NCBI RefSeq assembly: GCF_020520425.1
Contig: NC_079490.1
Location: 122,098,715 to 122,162,714 of the forward strand
Reading direction: 5' to 3'
Source of the DNA: Spinacia oleracea
Lineage: Eukaryota; Streptophyta; Magnoliopsida; Caryophyllales; Amaranthaceae
DNA: 64,000 nt
The notes under the pieces are model-generated. The model did not search any database and was not told the origin of the DNA. It saw only the letters and a list, made by a program, of their open reading frames with translations. Made by a program: the position numbers and the translations under genes. Below are positions 12,801-23,104 of the stretch, in pieces (position 1 is the first letter of the stretch; the number at the start of each line of letters is the position of its first letter).

Positions 12801-13708
12801 GAAGGGTATCTTCCTTCAACCTCCCATTCAGTTTCCTTCTGTGAATAGCTTTTTTGCCCCATAAAATGAGGATGCAGATTGTGCGACTGACTCTTCCGTG
12901 CCTTCTCGCTTATTTCCTATTAGAAAAGAAGAAATTAGTGTGGCAGATTGTATATAAGTGTAGATGATTGAACATGATGAAGATTAGTGGGCAAGGTTGT
13001 TGGTGCATCTAATTACCGAATGCATAACAGTGTAATCATAATATATCATGCATTGAATTGTGTTTTACCTTAAATGTATCGGTGGTCTTAGCTGCAACAA
13101 ATTGCTGCCATATTTCTTCAGTGATGGCTTCATATACAAGGTAAGGTGGTTTGGCATTAGGCGAGATTTTTCTTGTCTTTGTGATATGTCCACTTACCAA
13201 CTTAGCTTTCCAATCCCTAAACCGGTCACTCAAGTGTGCCATTACATACTTTTTCTTCAGTGGATTGTTGTCAATATGATACATAGTCTACATGGTAAAA
13301 CAATAATAATTAGACAATCATTAGTAGAAAACTTTCCACTAGTCATGTAATTGGATGATGCATATAATGTAACAGTTGATCTATTCTTACCTTAATGTAA
13401 TCCCAAAGGGTGTCTTGAAGACCTTGAGGTACCTCTTCCCATTTGTTTGTCAAAATACTGACCTTAGTATGCACTGTCTTCCCAATTTGTTGCCTATAGT
13501 CCTTCAACCAATGACCAGTTGGTCGATTAAATGAATCCCATTCTAGGAATTTTGGCACATTAGGGGACTTTAACCCTTTTACTTCACCTCGATACCTTTT
13601 AGTGCCTTTTTGAGAAATATCATGCTCCGTCTCAGTTGGATGCTCATAACACAAGGGATCATTGTCCCTAGACATCCCATCATTATACAAGTCTTCTATA
13701 TCCTCCAT
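6851..13708 (-). CDS. CACTA TnpA-like protein fused to an Ulp1/SENP (C48) protease, 12 exons, 813 aa
   Basis: I trace twelve exons, all with GT-AG introns and all in phase: 13391-13708, 13069-13287, 12674-12916, 12112-12555, 11659-11922, 11472-11576, 9202-9491, 8909-9094, 7387-7491, 7224-7293, 7032-7130, 6851-6949. The N-terminal third is the plant En/Spm TnpA type ([29 protein letters not shown]). A coiled-coil-like charged stretch follows ([17 protein letters not shown]). The C-terminal domain is an Ulp1 cysteine protease with all expected active-site residues: His in NNHWVLLV, Asp in VHVFDS, Gln and Cys in [10 protein letters not shown]. TnpA-like proteins bind subterminal motifs. Ulp1-type proteases remove SUMO-like tags, but the target here is unknown. 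The 1.4-kb intron between exons 8 and 9 holds the captured ethylene-receptor exon. The exon model needs transcript support. Confidence 0.85.
7785..8139 (+). pseudogene. ETR1-like: captured receiver-domain exon of an ETR1-type ethylene receptor
   Basis: The plus strand encodes the whole C-terminal receiver domain of an ETR1-type hybrid histidine kinase. It starts after an intron acceptor (GTGCAG, to 7784) with [17 protein letters not shown]. It keeps the phospho-acceptor region VVLLDLSMP, continues [20 protein letters not shown], then [17 protein letters not shown], and holds the conserved Lys in [10 protein letters not shown]. It ends [14 protein letters not shown] before TAG at 8137-8139. 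Two frameshifts split it, one just after LSMP and one after RHERR, so it cannot be translated as such. Flanking intron and probable 3' UTR (to about 8440) came with it. ERS-type receptors lack this domain, so the source was an ETR-type gene. It lies antisense in an intron of the TnpA-Ulp1 gene, the usual outcome of gene capture by CACTA elements. Confidence 0.88.
8314..8391. repeat. 40-bp tandem duplication beside the captured receptor exon
   Basis: A unit beginning CATTCAATGTATATACC occurs at 8314 and again at 8354, almost identical. It lies in what is probably captured 3' UTR. Confidence 0.85.
9492..11471 (-). other. long intron of the TnpA-Ulp1 gene, no second gene seen
   Basis: This is the 2-kb intron between exons 6 and 7. 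At 9525-9605 a short AGTACACT-type motif recurs. Otherwise I see only AT-rich sequence without coding signal. Confidence 0.5.
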
Positions 13709-13719
13709 GCATAAAGACC

Positions 13720-15324
13720 TGCATTATTAAAAGAAAAAATAAATCATTAGAACAATACCCGACTTTTTAGGAGTTATCCTCCATGCATAAAGCTATGTTG
13801 ATTTTGATGGTGAACTCTCTGGTTTCTTTGGGCGAGTCTACAGTTCAATTACTCTAGGAATTGATAAATATCTTATGAAGGGAAAATATTCAGTAGTTAT
13901 CATACATCCCAATGAATAGATCAAATGTTAACAGTCAAAGGGGTTTCTATCTATGTGAAAGCTGCTCACACAAAAACTGTTCTTCCTTCCATATTAACTG
14001 AAATAATTTCTTGTGTGTTTTCTTCTTTGAAAAAGGTTTCTAACTTTTCTGTCGATTCAGTTAAAAACAAGTATTGCTCATCCTTTTAGACCTGATTGGA
14101 AACCACCTTTTTTATCATAAAATAAACAGGGAACAAGAGGAAACAAAAAAGAGGAAGAACTCCACATTGATATGTCCTGCTTATTGTGGAAACCTGGTGT
14201 TTTAAACTTTGTTATTCCAGACTTTTCACAGTAGCCTGATTGGAAGTAGTACTTTGTTTAGGTCTATTGTTTTTAGAGTAGCCTGCAGATGTACTGAGTA
14301 AATGAAGCAGTTGTTAATTTTGTAAATTAGTTGCTGCACATGAAGAGTTGATGATAACCACCGCCATTTTTAACAACATCCCACGTTGGAATCATGTCTC
14401 CACATAGTTTGGCATCAACTAGATCACAAAAACGAGCTATATCCAATATAGTTAAGGAATAATGCAACTGACCATTTGATATGGAATAATGCAACTGACC
14501 ATTTGATATGGACTTCAGAAATTGACAATTGATTAATTGAATTATTCAAAACCAAACTATAGAAAAACCTTAGGATCTGACCATTTGGATGTTATATTTT
14601 ACATTTATTTCCGTTTTTGTTATATTAAGGAATAATGCAACTGACCATTTGATATGGACTTCAGAAATTGACAATTGATTAATTGAATTATTCAAAACCA
14701 AAATATAGAAAAACCTTAGGATCTGAATCAATGTTTATTGAAATGTCCTAACATAATTGATCTATCATACATCTACATGAAAGAATCCAAATATTCAATG
14801 AAATTATTTCCTGGGAAGATGTCACTTTAACCAAAGACCATTTAATAGGATCTTATATGGTCAAGTCCATATCAAATGGTCAGTTGCATTATTCAATATA
14901 ACAAAAACGTATTTCTAGTTCATACTAAGTTCATCTACATGAAAGAATCCAAATATTCAATGGTGAGCCTATGCCCTAGATTTCTTGTAAGAGTTCTTTT
15001 ATGCAAAATATAACAAAAACGTATTTCTAGTTCATACTAAGTTCATTGACCACAAGTAAAAAAAATCCTTCTTTGCATCAGATAATTGATAATAATAAAT
15101 AATACAATTTTTCTTGTAAGGGTTAGGGAAAGTCAGATTCCAATGGAGATTAAAGTAAAGATCCAAGTCACATTAAGCAGAAGTGAAAACATTACTAAAG
15201 ACACTCAAATGATACGGAATCAAAGACACATCTTAAAAGCAATTTAAAAAAAAATCATAGATGTCATCCAAAATAATACTAAAAAATCAAAGACCATACA
15301 TAATAGTAAACATGTAATTCAAAA
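13720..15324. repeat. spacer between the two CACTA genes, with interleaved direct and inverted repeats
   Basis: Blocks are repeated: GGACTTCAGAAATTGAC at about 14510 and 14653, CATGAAAGAATCCAAATATT at about 14775 and 14939, and AACAAAAACGTATTTCTAG at about 14899 and 15010. The segment TGCAACTGACCATTTGATAT occurs three times directly (about 14464-14655) and once inverted (about 14868), so parts can fold back. Nothing here looks coding. Confidence 0.8.
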
Positions 15325-18300
15325 TCATTTGGATTTTTCAACCCATAAGCCTTCACAATGATCAGAACGCATATAATTTGCATCAAATGCATCTTCCCCG
15401 TTTGACTTAGGTAAGCCATTTGATAACGGCGGGTCCTCATCAAATTGATCATACTCTTCTTCGTCCTCCACATCACCAATACCAAGAATTCTTCTCTTTC
15501 CTTGAACAACAATAGACTTTTTTTTATCTTTGGGGTCAACAATGTAAAATACTTGCTTAACTTGTGATGCCATGATGAAAGGCTCATTTTGATGACCCAA
15601 ACGCTTAAAATCAACTTGTGTATATCCATCCTCAACTCTTCGCACACCACGCCCATTGTCAACCCACTTGCATCGAAATAGAGGGATTCTAAATTTGGTG
15701 TAGTCAAGCTCCCAAATATCTTCAATCACCCCGTAGTATGGCATAGTTACTTCTAGAGGGCTAGTATCTTTAGCATTAGCGTACTCTGTTGATGATGCAA
15801 CCACACTTACACCACTATTTTGATTAACAGACTTGGCATCTTGGCGCTCCGTATAGAATGTATACCCATTGATATCATAACCTTCATATGAGTCAACTAG
15901 AAGCTCAGGACCATATGCAAGCCACTTAATCATTTCACAAACTACTTTTGGAGTTTTAGTGCGTTGAGACATAACCTTGACTTGGAACCATGCTATAAAA
16001 GTGTCATTGTGCTCCTTAGCTAACCACTGATCATCTTTCAAAGGATTCTTCTCCTTCAAATAAGCCATGTGATCATCTATATAGGGTTGAACCTTAGAAA
16101 GATGTTGTAGTACGTACAAATGAGCCTTAGCCTTCATCTTACGATCCACCACGATCCTTTTATGGCCAATTATACCATGACCTTCTAGCCTCTCTTCGTG
16201 GCGAGACTTCGAAAGTCCAACCGGTTCTAGCCCTGCTAGGTATTGAGCAACAAACCCCATAATCTCTTCAGCAATTGTGCCTTCAATAATACTACCTTCG
16301 GGATAGTATCGATTCCGGACTTTATCTTGTAAAGTGCCCAAATGTCTCTCAAACGGATACATGTTCCTCGCCCACACTGGACCACAAATCTTGATTTCTC
16401 GAACGAGATGCACGACCACATGTACCATGATATCAAAGAATGAAGGTGGAAAATACATTTCAAACTGACACAATGTGACGATAACTTCTGATTGCAGATC
16501 ATCCAAAGTCGAAGGATCAATCTCCTTACTACATATAGCATTGAAAAAGAAACAAAGCCTCGTAATGGCATTCCTCACGTGCTTTGGCAATATCCCTCGG
16601 ATCGCAATTGGAAGAAATTGTTGCATCATAACGTGGCAATCATGAGACTTCATACCCACCATTTTCAATTCGTTCTTGGACACGAGTCTTTTTATGTTGG
16701 ACGAGTATCCAGATGGAACCTTTATGCCACGCAAACACTCAAAAAAACTTATTTTCTCATTCTTAGACATAGTGTAGCATGCTGGAGGAAGATATTTTCC
16801 TTTTTCCTTATCTTCAGGCGCCAGCTCTGGACGGATCTTCAATTTTTGCATGTCTTTCCTAACATTTTCACCATCCTTTGTCTTTCCCGTTATATTAAGC
16901 AATGTCCCAATAATACTTTCAAAAACATTTTTTTCAACGTGCATAAAATCGAGACAGTGCCTGACCTCTAAATGCCTCCAATACGGGAGATCCCAAAACG
17001 GGGACTTCTTCTTATAAAGGGCTCCTTTTACAGCCTTGTAAGGCTTTCCATAGACTGTGTTGATATCTTTGACCCGCTCGTACACCTCGCTTCCAGTAAG
17101 AGGAGGACGGGCAACTCGAACCTTTGTTTTCCCATTGAACGGTTTTTTCTTCTTTCGATAAGGGTGATCAAGAGGTAACAACCTACGAGTATGCCAGTAT
17201 ATGTTCTTCTTACAATGTTCTAAGTACTCTCCCACCATATCATCTTCACAAATCGGACATGCTTTTGCTCCCTTGTTAATATAACCCGATAAGTTTCCGT
17301 ATGCCGGAAAGTCATTCACAGTACAAAATATCATAGCACGCAAAGCAAAGTTTGTTTCAGTGTAAGAGTCAAACACGGGAACACCTTCATTCCATAGCAC
17401 TTTCAAATCATCAATAAGTGGTGCTAAGTAAACATCAATATCATTTCCCGGCTGTTTTGGCCCTGATATCAAAAGGGACAACATGATGTATTTTCGCTTC
17501 ATACAAAGCCAAGGAGGGAGGTTATATATGGATAAAAGAACCGGCCAAGTGCTGTGTTGAGTACTAAGTGTGCCAAAAGGGTTCATTCCATCCGTGCAAA
17601 GACCGAGCCTTAAATTTCTCATTTCCTTACCGAAATCATTGAACTTCTCATCAAAATTCTTCCATTGTGGAGAATCGGCGGGATGTCTAAGATATTCATC
17701 TTTCTTTCTCCCTTCTTCGTGCCACCTTAAATTCTTTGCTTCCTTCTTATTCGCAAACAAACGTTTAAATCTTGGTATTATCGGAAGATACCACAACACC
17801 TTTGCCGGAGGTCCTTTCTCATCTGGTGTACCATCCACTTTCTTCCGCTTGTAGCGCGATAACCCACATCTTGGACACTTGTGGAGATCTTGATACTCTT
17901 TCCGATACAATATACAATCATTCGGACATGCATGTATCTTTTGGTACTCAATACCCATAGGACAAAGCATCTTTTTTGCTCGATAGTTAGATATCGGAAT
18001 TTCATTCCCTTCCGGAAACATATCTTTCAAATCTTCCAATAGAGAAGTGAAACTCTGATCACACCAGTTGTATTTTGCTTTCTTATTATACAGCTTCAAC
18101 ATAGCAGATAAGATGCTGTACTTAGAGCAACCAGGATACAATGGCTTACTCGCGGCACTCGATAAAGTCTCATACATACTAGGTTGATCATTGAGATAGT
18201 CTTCTACATCCTGCATCATCTCATTTATCTCATCATCCTCAACGTAGTCCAGCTCATCATTATCCATATCATCGCTACCATTATCGTCATCATGGATATC

Positions 18301-18600
18301 ATTATCACCTCCGAAGTTGCTTCCTGAGTGCCCATAGTTAATATTGCACTCCCCATGGTTAACACTCTCACCATGCCATATCCACCTTGTATAGTTCAAC
18401 CTAAAGCCACGACGAACTAAATGTTCCCTAATCTGATCAACATTACGAAACCTCCTAGAACAATCACAATTAGAACAAGGGCAAAGTATTGACTCGTCAC
18501 CATTCTTCAACTGATACGCAACTGCACATGCGATGAACTCCTCAACCCCTAGAATGTATTGACTCGTAGTTCTTGAACCGTACATCCAATTGCGATCCAT
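15325..18600 (-). CDS. CACTA TnpD-type transposase, 1091 aa
   Basis: This is the catalytic transposase of plant CACTA/EnSpm elements. One uninterrupted exon carries the standard domain order: the N-terminal transposase-associated domain (MDRNWMYG, then LCPCSNCDC...REHLVRRGF, about 1-75), an acidic linker rich in Asp (about 95-135), the Transposase_21 core (about 150-560, including CPNDCILYRKEY, CPRCGLSRY and CTDGMNPFG), DUF4218 (about 600-760, LPIAIRGILP and FPPSFFDIMVH), and DUF4216 near the C terminus (about 930-1010, VFYIVDP). The ATG at 18600 is chosen because it begins the conserved MDRNWM and follows a possible splice acceptor (GCCTCTAG). Length is normal for the family and no break is seen, so it may be active. 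The TnpA-Ulp1 gene lies about 1.6 kb downstream on the same strand. Confidence 0.94.
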   Translation of the reverse strand: MDRNWMYGSRTTSQYILGVEEFIACAVAYQLKNGDESILCPCSNCDCSRRFRNVDQIREHLVRRGFRLNYTRWIWHGESVNHGECNINYGHSGSNFGGDNDIHDDDNGSDDMDNDELDYVEDDEINEMMQDVEDYLNDQPSMYETLSSAASKPLYPGCSKYSILSAMLKLYNKKAKYNWCDQSFTSLLEDLKDMFPEGNEIPISNYRAKKMLCPMGIEYQKIHACPNDCILYRKEYQDLHKCPRCGLSRYKRKKVDGTPDEKGPPAKVLWYLPIIPRFKRLFANKKEAKNLRWHEEGRKKDEYLRHPADSPQWKNFDEKFNDFGKEMRNLRLGLCTDGMNPFGTLSTQHSTWPVLLSIYNLPPWLCMKRKYIMLSLLISGPKQPGNDIDVYLAPLIDDLKVLWNEGVPVFDSYTETNFALRAMIFCTVNDFPAYGNLSGYINKGAKACPICEDDMVGEYLEHCKKNIYWHTRRLLPLDHPYRKKKKPFNGKTKVRVARPPLTGSEVYERVKDINTVYGKPYKAVKGALYKKKSPFWDLPYWRHLEVRHCLDFMHVEKNVFESIIGTLLNITGKTKDGENVRKDMQKLKIRPELAPEDKEKGKYLPPACYTMSKNEKISFFECLRGIKVPSGYSSNIKRLVSKNELKMVGMKSHDCHVMMQQFLPIAIRGILPKHVRNAITRLCFFFNAICSKEIDPSTLDDLQSEVIVTLCQFEMYFPPSFFDIMVHVVVHLVREIKICGPVWARNMYPFERHLGTLQDKVRNRYYPEGSIIEGTIAEEIMGFVAQYLAGLEPVGLSKSRHEERLEGHGIIGHKRIVVDRKMKAKAHLYVLQHLSKVQPYIDDHMAYLKEKNPLKDDQWLAKEHNDTFIAWFQVKVMSQRTKTPKVVCEMIKWLAYGPELLVDSYEGYDINGYTFYTERQDAKSVNQNSGVSVVASSTEYANAKDTSPLEVTMPYYGVIEDIWELDYTKFRIPLFRCKWVDNGRGVRRVEDGYTQVDFKRLGHQNEPFIMASQVKQVFYIVDPKDKKKSIVVQGKRRILGIGDVEDEEEYDQFDEDPPLSNGLPKSNGEDAFDANYMRSDHCEGLWVEKSK

Positions 18601-19742
18601 TTCTAACAACTAGAGGCAAACACAACAACCATATTAAACAGGCCCGACTATTAAGAGGCCTATCCGGAGAGGCCTATCCGGACCTACATCACAGGGCCCA
18701 ATTATTTGGGCCCTAATTGGGCCCTAAAAAAATTTGTTGCAGTTTAATACAAAGGAAACGATTCTATTTCCTGAGTAATTACTCGTCCCTTGTGAAAAGA
18801 CTACCCCATTACCAAAAATTTCAAGTTCTCAGTTTCTCACCGATTAATTGCTTAGTTATCTCTTCCATAAAAATCCTCTAGTCCATCAATTATGTTCATA
18901 ATTTGACTAGAACTTGCATTTGCTAAACTAGCTTCACAAATACAAACTCAAAACTGATTCTAATCATGTAGGACTATTTATAGTTTCATAGTTGATGCAA
19001 CAAGGAATAAAAGGGAATTTGTTCAAACAAGTTACATATATAGACAAAGACAATTAGACAACTACTAGTATTAGTTTGAAATTTTTGACATCTTATAGTA
19101 GGTGGTCCAAAAAACCTCCTTGTGCACTCGTACTTAATCAAATTCAACATAGGAGCTAAATAAGCCTTACTTTGCAACAAAACACGGGGGGGGGGGGGGA
19201 TTTGAAATAATTGAAAATGGACATAAAATGAAGAATTTGAATTAATTGACCAATGGAACACCAATTTATAGTGTTGAAAGTGATTAAATATAGAAATTAA
19301 CCATTTTTCAATTTCGACAAGCCAATCATTGAAATATATTCAAGTTCACTAACAACAAGAAATCAAAACTATAGGTCTGAAACTCGATGATAATCCAACA
19401 AAATTACATACAAATATATACCCATGCAAAAAAAAATGGCATTAAAGAAAGAGATCAAAGAAAATAAAAATGTTACCTTAATCAACAAAGAATATCTATC
19501 TGCTACTACTAGTCACCAACACCTAAAACAAGAAGAAGAAAAAAACAACAAAAAGAACCCATTAATTAATATTCAAAATTTGAAAAAATAAACAAAAACG
19601 ACATGAAATTAAAATCTTTAAAGGGTGCCCATACACGGGACGAAGTTAATTTTTTGTTGAAACATTAATTAAATGGTTTGGGCAAGTGGTTAAGATAAGG
19701 ACAAATTATTTTTACCACCTTTTTTTCACCAAGTTAATTTGT
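18601..19742 (-). promoter_or_regulatory. leader and upstream region of the TnpD gene
   Basis: Just upstream of the start codon are GAGGCCTATCCGGA repeats (18655-18690) and three GGGCCC-type palindromes (about 18697-18725). A G-run of about 12 is at 19187-19199. An acceptor-like CTCTAG precedes the start codon, so the transcript may begin far away near the right CACTA end. No coding frame is visible. Confidence 0.4.
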
Positions 19743-20730
19743 AGTTTAGTTCAAAATTTGGTTCGAAAATGTGGAATTTTACCCTAAATATGACATAGAA
19801 TGACCCAATTAGCCTTAAATATGGAATAATTGATTAGAACGAGTCTTAGAAAGTTATAACTATGCATATGAGACATGTAATAAGTTTGAAAACAATCCTT
19901 AGGTTGTTTAGTTCAAATTTGGGTTCGAAAACGCCATTTTAGCCTAAATATGACCAAGAATGATCCAATTGGCCTTAAATGGGGAATAATAGATTAGTAC
20001 GAGTCTTAGAAAGTTATAACTATGCATATTAAACGTGTAATAAGTTTGAAAACATTTCTTAGGTTCTTTATTTCAAAGTTGGGTTCGAAATTTGCCTAAA
20101 TATGACCTAGAACGACCCTATTACCCTTAAATGTAGAATAATAGATTGGAAAGAGTCTTAGAAAGTTATAACTATGCATGTTAAACGTGTAATAAGTTTG
20201 AAAACATTCCTAAGGTTCTTTAGTTCAAAGTTAGGTTCGAAAATGTCATTTTTGCCTAAATATGTACTAGAACGACTCAATTAGCCTTAAATGTGGAATA
20301 ATAGATTGGAAAGAGTCCTATAAAGTTATAAATATGCATATTAAACGTATAATAAGTTTGAAAACATTCCTTAGGTTGTTTAGTTAAAAGTTGGGTTCGA
20401 AAATGTCAATTTTGCCTAAATATGACCTAGAACGACCCTATTAGCCTTAAATGTGGAATAATAGATTGGAAAGAGCCTTAGAAAGTTATAACTATGCATA
20501 TTAAACGTGTAATAAGTTTGAAAACATTCCTTAGGTTCTTTATTTCAAAGTTGGGTCGAAAACGCCATTTTAGCCTAAATATGTACTAGAACGACCCAAT
20601 TAGCCTTAAATGTGGAATAATAGATTATTACGAGTCTTAGAAAGTTATAATTATGCATATTAAAAGTGTAATAAGTTTGAAAACATTCCTTAGGTTCTTT
20701 AGTACAAAGTTGGGTCGAAAACGCCATTTT
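19743..20730. repeat. tandem array of about 160-bp units, seven partial or full copies
   Basis: The block GGTTCGAAAA (twice shortened to GGTCGAAAA) marks copies at about 19760, 19922, 20082, 20234, 20394, 20554 and 20713, giving spacings of 152-162 bp. Each unit also has TAGCCTTAAATGTGGAATAA, AGAAAGTTATAACTATGCAT and CGTGTAATAAGTTTGAAAAC. Copies differ by scattered substitutions. The last unit stops exactly at the splice-acceptor-like end of the GDSL lipase fragment. Confidence 0.92.
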
Positions 20731-20732
20731 AG

Positions 20733-20889
20733 CCTTAGAGGGGGAATTCTTAGAGAATGTGCTGAGAATTACAACCAAGATGCTCAACTGTTTAATTCTA
20801 AGCTATCTGATGAACTTGATTCTTTTCACTCAAAAGCTTCCAAACCCAAAATTTTTTTATACTGACATCTACACCCCTTTGTTTGATAT
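20733..20889 (+). pseudogene. captured exon of a GDSL esterase/lipase
   Basis: The plus strand encodes LEGGILRECAENYNQDAQLF, then NSKLSDELDSFHSKASKPKI, followed after a one-base frameshift by YTDIYTPLFDM. This is the segment found in the C-terminal third of plant GDSL (SGNH) esterase/lipases. An acceptor-like CATTTTAG precedes it and a donor-like GTACTG follows at 20890, so a single exon with intron edges was captured. The catalytic residues of the family lie elsewhere and are absent. It cannot make an enzyme. The donor gene is not in this window. Confidence 0.85.
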
Positions 20890-21000
20890 GTACTGTATCA
20901 TTTATGTTCCTTCAATAAGAGAATGAAATTAGTAGTTTCTGTAAGTCTGTAACTACGTACCATGAATGCAAGAGTTGAATATTAATCTATTGTTGATCAT

Positions 21001-21110
21001 AACTGTGCAGATCAGTGCACGGAACTGATCAGTTCTGATCAGAACTGTGCACTGATCTGCACAGAACTGATCTGAGCTGTGCAAATCAGTGCACAGTTCT
21101 GATCGAAGCG
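21001..21110. repeat. cluster of overlapping palindromes (CTGATC/GTGCAC motifs)
   Basis: AACTGTGCAGATCAGTGCAC at 21001-21020 is inverted almost exactly at 21047-21066, with further short palindromes (TGATCAGTTCTGATCA, AACTGATCAGTT) between and after. The segment can form a long hairpin or cruciform. Confidence 0.85.
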
Positions 21111-22240
21111 CAGAGTTTTAAAGGAGAAAGATAGTTTTGGGGTAAGGGATGGAAAAGGACTCTGTAATGGAAAATTAAAGGAGAAATTTTTGGATTTTTA
21201 GTGCTGAAGGAGAAAGTTTTAGGAGGAGAAAGATTGGATTTTTCAGAAAATTAAAGGATTCATGTTTCTATTGCTGAAAATTCAGACACTTCTATAATAT
21301 CTTTTGCAGAAAATTAAAGGATTCATGTTTTTATTGCTGAAAATTCATCTTCGCATATGTGTTTTGCCACAATCACAAACTCCAACACCCCAATATATGC
21401 AAACCGCCTTTTCTTGGATTCACATGCATCTTCTTTTGCAGAAACATGTGAAATACCCACTCTTAACAATTGCCAATTCTCATTCAAGATTATACTTTCA
21501 CCTTAGACTTAGCTAATTGCCAAGAGTTTAAGTAGTTTGACAATTTACCATTTTTATATTCAGGAATACAAACAGACTGGATAATATCATAACACATTTG
21601 TTTCGTACTTTTTACACGACTTATTTTCACTAAACTTGACTTATTTTGGATACTCTGACCTATCTTATTTTGGATACTCCGGCCTAGCGACCAACCATTA
21701 ACTAACTGATAATTATATTGACACTCCAAACTCTACAATAAAGTCTAAATAATACAAAATATAACTAAAGTTTTTTTTTTGACAAAAAATATAACTATAG
21801 TTGAGTGCCACAATTCTCTTTAACCTATAACAACATGCTCCTTTGATAATCCAACTAACAAATATATGTTGTTGCTTTCACACATCTATTCTAACTTTCT
21901 AAGGCTAAGCTTGATTTAATACAAGCAATCATTCATACTCTTCACCATGAACTACAAGAAGGATATTAAACTACATTTATCAACTACCCTACTACTCCAA
22001 CAGACCATACCAGCGACAACCAAACAGAACCAACACACCATCAGAAAGAATCCAGCAACCAGAAACCACCAACAACCAAACACTCAAAACGGAGTATAAC
22101 AAATAATTCCAAATTAAATCGCAATAATTTCTAGTTAGGAATTGAGAGACATGAAGTTACTTAGAGCATTCAAGGTACATCAAATCACCAAGTCCTTTGA
22201 GAACAGAATAATGTTCCAATTTCAATGGACAAAAGGGGGA
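21111..22240. other. CACTA right arm, no gene recognised
   Basis: There is one short direct duplication (GAAAATTAAAGGATTCATGT at about 21245 and 21309). Otherwise the sequence is AT-rich and non-coding as far as I can see. Confidence 0.45.
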
Positions 22241-22835
22241 AACTGTTATGCGTGCTAACCTCTAGAATCTCCTTCGCTATGTCTGACTTGTTCACTTTGT
22301 CCAGGACAGGAACTTCTCGGCTAAAACTTCAACTTCTGAACCAACTTCAAAGGATAGCAGGAGCGCCCTTCTTTATCTGCGATATGAGTTTCAACAAATT
22401 ATTAGTTTCCATCCTCTTTAAGCAATCAATCTAAAACAATTAAACCAAATTAAAATTCTAATTATTTTATACAAGTATAATCAGTTATGGTAAAGAAAAG
22501 CAGTAGTCATTTGCAATGAATACCTCACAACACCACCAACGCCATTGAAACAGACATTTGGTGGGCAAGAAACGCGAAAACCCCCCCTCAACTCCGACTA
22601 ATTACATCATAAATAATAGGAAATTAAACCGGTAGTGCAACTAACCTTTCAATTCCGATGAATCTTCGAATGAATCTTCCAATTCCAATGAACTCGAGTG
22701 CAGAACCGATCGATGAAAGTAACAGCTTACTAACAGCAACAATGGTGGGTGGTATATTTTGGTTGTTTTTTCTAATTTACTTTTTATGATTGAATTTTCT
22801 TGCGCATATGTATGATGTTCCATAGTGAATCACGT
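22241..22835 (-). other. exon-like blocks near the CACTA right end, unrecognised
   Basis: On the minus strand, a frame ending LELEDSFEDSSELK reaches a donor-like GAAAG|GTTAGT near 22645. Further on, a block reading EVPVLDKVNKSDIAKEILE ends at another GTTAGC near 22260. They could be leader exons of the TnpD transcript, because En/Spm transcription starts near one terminus, or a third captured fragment. I do not recognise the protein. Confidence 0.3.
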
Positions 22836-22843
22836 CGCCCTGT

Positions 22844-22900
22844 GACCGGAGAAGTGCGCCGTAGAGACCGGAGAAGTGCGCCGTGGAGACCGGAGAAGTG
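22844..22900. repeat. GC-rich 22-bp tandem repeat, about 2.6 copies
   Basis: GACCGGAGAAGTGCGCCGT starts at 22844, 22866 and 22888 (the last partial). In En/Spm a GC-rich repeated block lies just inside the terminal region next to the transcription start. This may be its counterpart. Confidence 0.75.
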
Positions 22901-23104
22901 GAGAGAAGTGGGAGTTAGTAATGGAGGTTGCTCGTGGTTCTGTACTTTTGGGGAAGGAGGGGTAGAGGTCAGTCGTGGGTTAAGGTATACTGGTATAGTA
23001 ATTAGTAATTACAGCTTGGAATGGGCCATCAAATGAATTGAACTTTCGCGTGGCCGATTCAATTGGGCCTGCGCAGCTTGCTTACATAAAATCCAAGAAT
23101 TTTA

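Noticed and set aside
16236-17960. Several plus-strand and second minus-strand frames of 60-159 codons
   Set aside because: All overlap the continuous TnpD frame and have no recognisable domain, so they are shadows of that gene.
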